Below the pieces are notes generated by a model. That model saw only the letters and a program-made list of their open reading frames with translations, did no database searches and was not told the origin of the DNA. A DNA stretch of 14,153 bases from contig JAFLKA010000139.1 of NCBI GenBank assembly GCA_022712735.1, forward strand, positions 1 through 14,153. The letters are read 5' to 3'. This document shows positions 13,593-14,153 of the stretch, one piece after another (positions within the stretch are counted from its first letter, which is position 1; each line of letters starts with the position of its first letter). Source of the DNA: Marinosulfonomonas sp. (lineage in GTDB: Bacteria > Pseudomonadota > Alphaproteobacteria > Rhodobacterales > Rhodobacteraceae). The translations under genes were made by a program, and so were the position numbers.

Positions 13593-14153
13593 CCAGATGG
13601 ACGACATCCACCCCCTATTCTTTGGTGCCCCCTCCACCACCGAATTCAAGAAACTGCGCAAACGCATTGTGCGCCAGGCCCGCGAGGCGATTGACCAATA
13701 CGGTATGGTCGAGCGCGGGGCCAAATGGCTGGTCTGTCTGTCGGGTGGCAAAGACAGCTACACCCTGCTGGCGGTACTGCATGAATTGCAATGGCGCGGC
13801 TTGCTGCCGGTTGATCTGATTGCTTGCAATCTGGATCAGGGCCAGCCAAATTTCCCCGCCACCGTGCTGCCTAAATTCCTGAAGGAAATGCAGGTGCCGC
13901 ACCGGATTGAATACGAGGACACCTATTCCATCGTCATGGACAAAACCCCGCAGGGACGCACCTTTTGCGCTATGTGTTCACGCCTGCGCCGTGGCAATCT
14001 GTATCGCATCGCCCGCGAGGAAGGTTGCAGCGCCATTGTGCTGGGGCACCACCGCGACGACATTCTGGAAACCTTTTTCATGAACCTGTTTCATGGCGGG
14101 CGGCTGGCCACGATGCCACCAAAGCTGCTGAACGAGGAAGGTGATCTGTTCGT
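13585..14153 (+). CDS. ttcA: tRNA 2-thiocytidine(32) synthetase TtcA, 3' end beyond the right edge
   Basis: This is an iron-sulfur, ATP-dependent enzyme that thiolates cytidine 32 in certain tRNAs, including some tRNA-Arg species. The first 189 residues are present and the frame is open to the right edge. Seen: [16 protein letters not shown] near residues 21-36, the PP-loop [10 protein letters not shown] (53-62), NLDQGQPNF (82-90), the CAMC pair (C128, C131) that with a further cysteine outside the window binds the cluster, [11 protein letters not shown], and [16 protein letters not shown] (154-169). The start is uncertain. ATG at 13585 overlaps yidD by 8 bases, while an in-frame ATG at 13597 (MDDIHPLFF) lies 4 bases after yidD. 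Neither has a strong ribosome-binding site. Confidence 0.95.
   Translation, partial: MSDQMDDIHPLFFGAPSTTEFKKLRKRIVRQAREAIDQYGMVERGAKWLVCLSGGKDSYTLLAVLHELQWRGLLPVDLIACNLDQGQPNFPATVLPKFLKEMQVPHRIEYEDTYSIVMDKTPQGRTFCAMCSRLRRGNLYRIAREEGCSAIVLGHHRDDILETFFMNLFHGGRLATMPPKLLNEEGDLF

Noticed and set aside
1..14153. CRISPR arrays, insertion sequences, toxin-antitoxin or phage-defence genes
   Set aside because: No regularly spaced repeats, transposase motifs or defence-type domains were seen on either strand.

Overview
The window looks like a chromosomal stretch from an alphaproteobacterium, most likely a Rhodobacterales/Roseobacter-type organism. Reasons: the rpmH-rnpA-yidD block with an N-terminally extended RnpA, the moderately GC-rich coding style of both flanks, and the gene families present. 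No tool was run. Calls rest on reading the translated products, their motifs and the local DNA.

Layout. (1) Positions 1-4480, minus strand: a peptide-type (Dpp/Opp) ABC importer operon, in the order substrate-binding protein, two permeases, and an ATPase that runs off the left edge. A small GC-rich hairpin separates the binding-protein gene from the permeases. (2) Positions 4481-5018: an AT-rich divergent control region. It holds a near-consensus promoter for the transporter (minus), a candidate promoter facing right, a short palindrome with T-N11-A spacing over the right-facing -10, and what looks like a decayed piece of a LysR-type regulator. (3) Positions 5019-7616, plus strand: a compact operon of a class-III (omega) aminotransferase, a HAD-superfamily (2-haloacid dehalogenase type II-like) hydrolase and an Lrp/AsnC-family regulator. 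(4) Positions 7624-8804: a decay zone. It holds the C-terminal part of a succinate-semialdehyde dehydrogenase gene with one frameshift and a missing 5' half, then an unidentified open-frame fragment pointing the other way, then about 300 bp with no gene. (5) Positions 8805-8881: tRNA-Arg(ACG), minus strand, with encoded CCA. (6) Positions 8930-12453, minus strand: an operon of a TVP38/TMEM64 membrane protein, a mercuric-reductase/lipoamide-dehydrogenase-like flavoprotein and an orphan sensor histidine kinase. (7) Positions 12454-12752: a divergent intergenic region with a long interrupted inverted repeat. (8) Positions 12753-14153, plus strand: rpmH, rnpA, yidD and the 5' part of ttcA, tightly packed or overlapping.

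How it may work together (inference): the ABC importer and the divergent aminotransferase/HAD/Lrp operon look like an uptake-plus-catabolism module for an amino compound. Binding protein and permeases bring in a peptide or amine-like substrate, the aminotransferase removes its amino group, and the Lrp protein senses an amino acid. The broken semialdehyde dehydrogenase next door is the enzyme that would oxidise the aldehyde made from GABA-like substrates, so this step has been lost here or moved elsewhere. The lower GC of the middle region (45-53% in the coding lines counted by hand, against about 62% in the flanks), gene fragments and an adjacent tRNA suggest a variable region whose right border is the tRNA. 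No integrase or att repeat is visible.

The flavoprotein/TVP38/histidine kinase operon and the rpmH block look like stable core genome. I did not find a convincing wholly new system. The most interesting points are the divergent control region with a regulator relic, the head-to-head gene-fragment junction at about 8292, and the flavoprotein operon with an atypical C-terminal active-site region.
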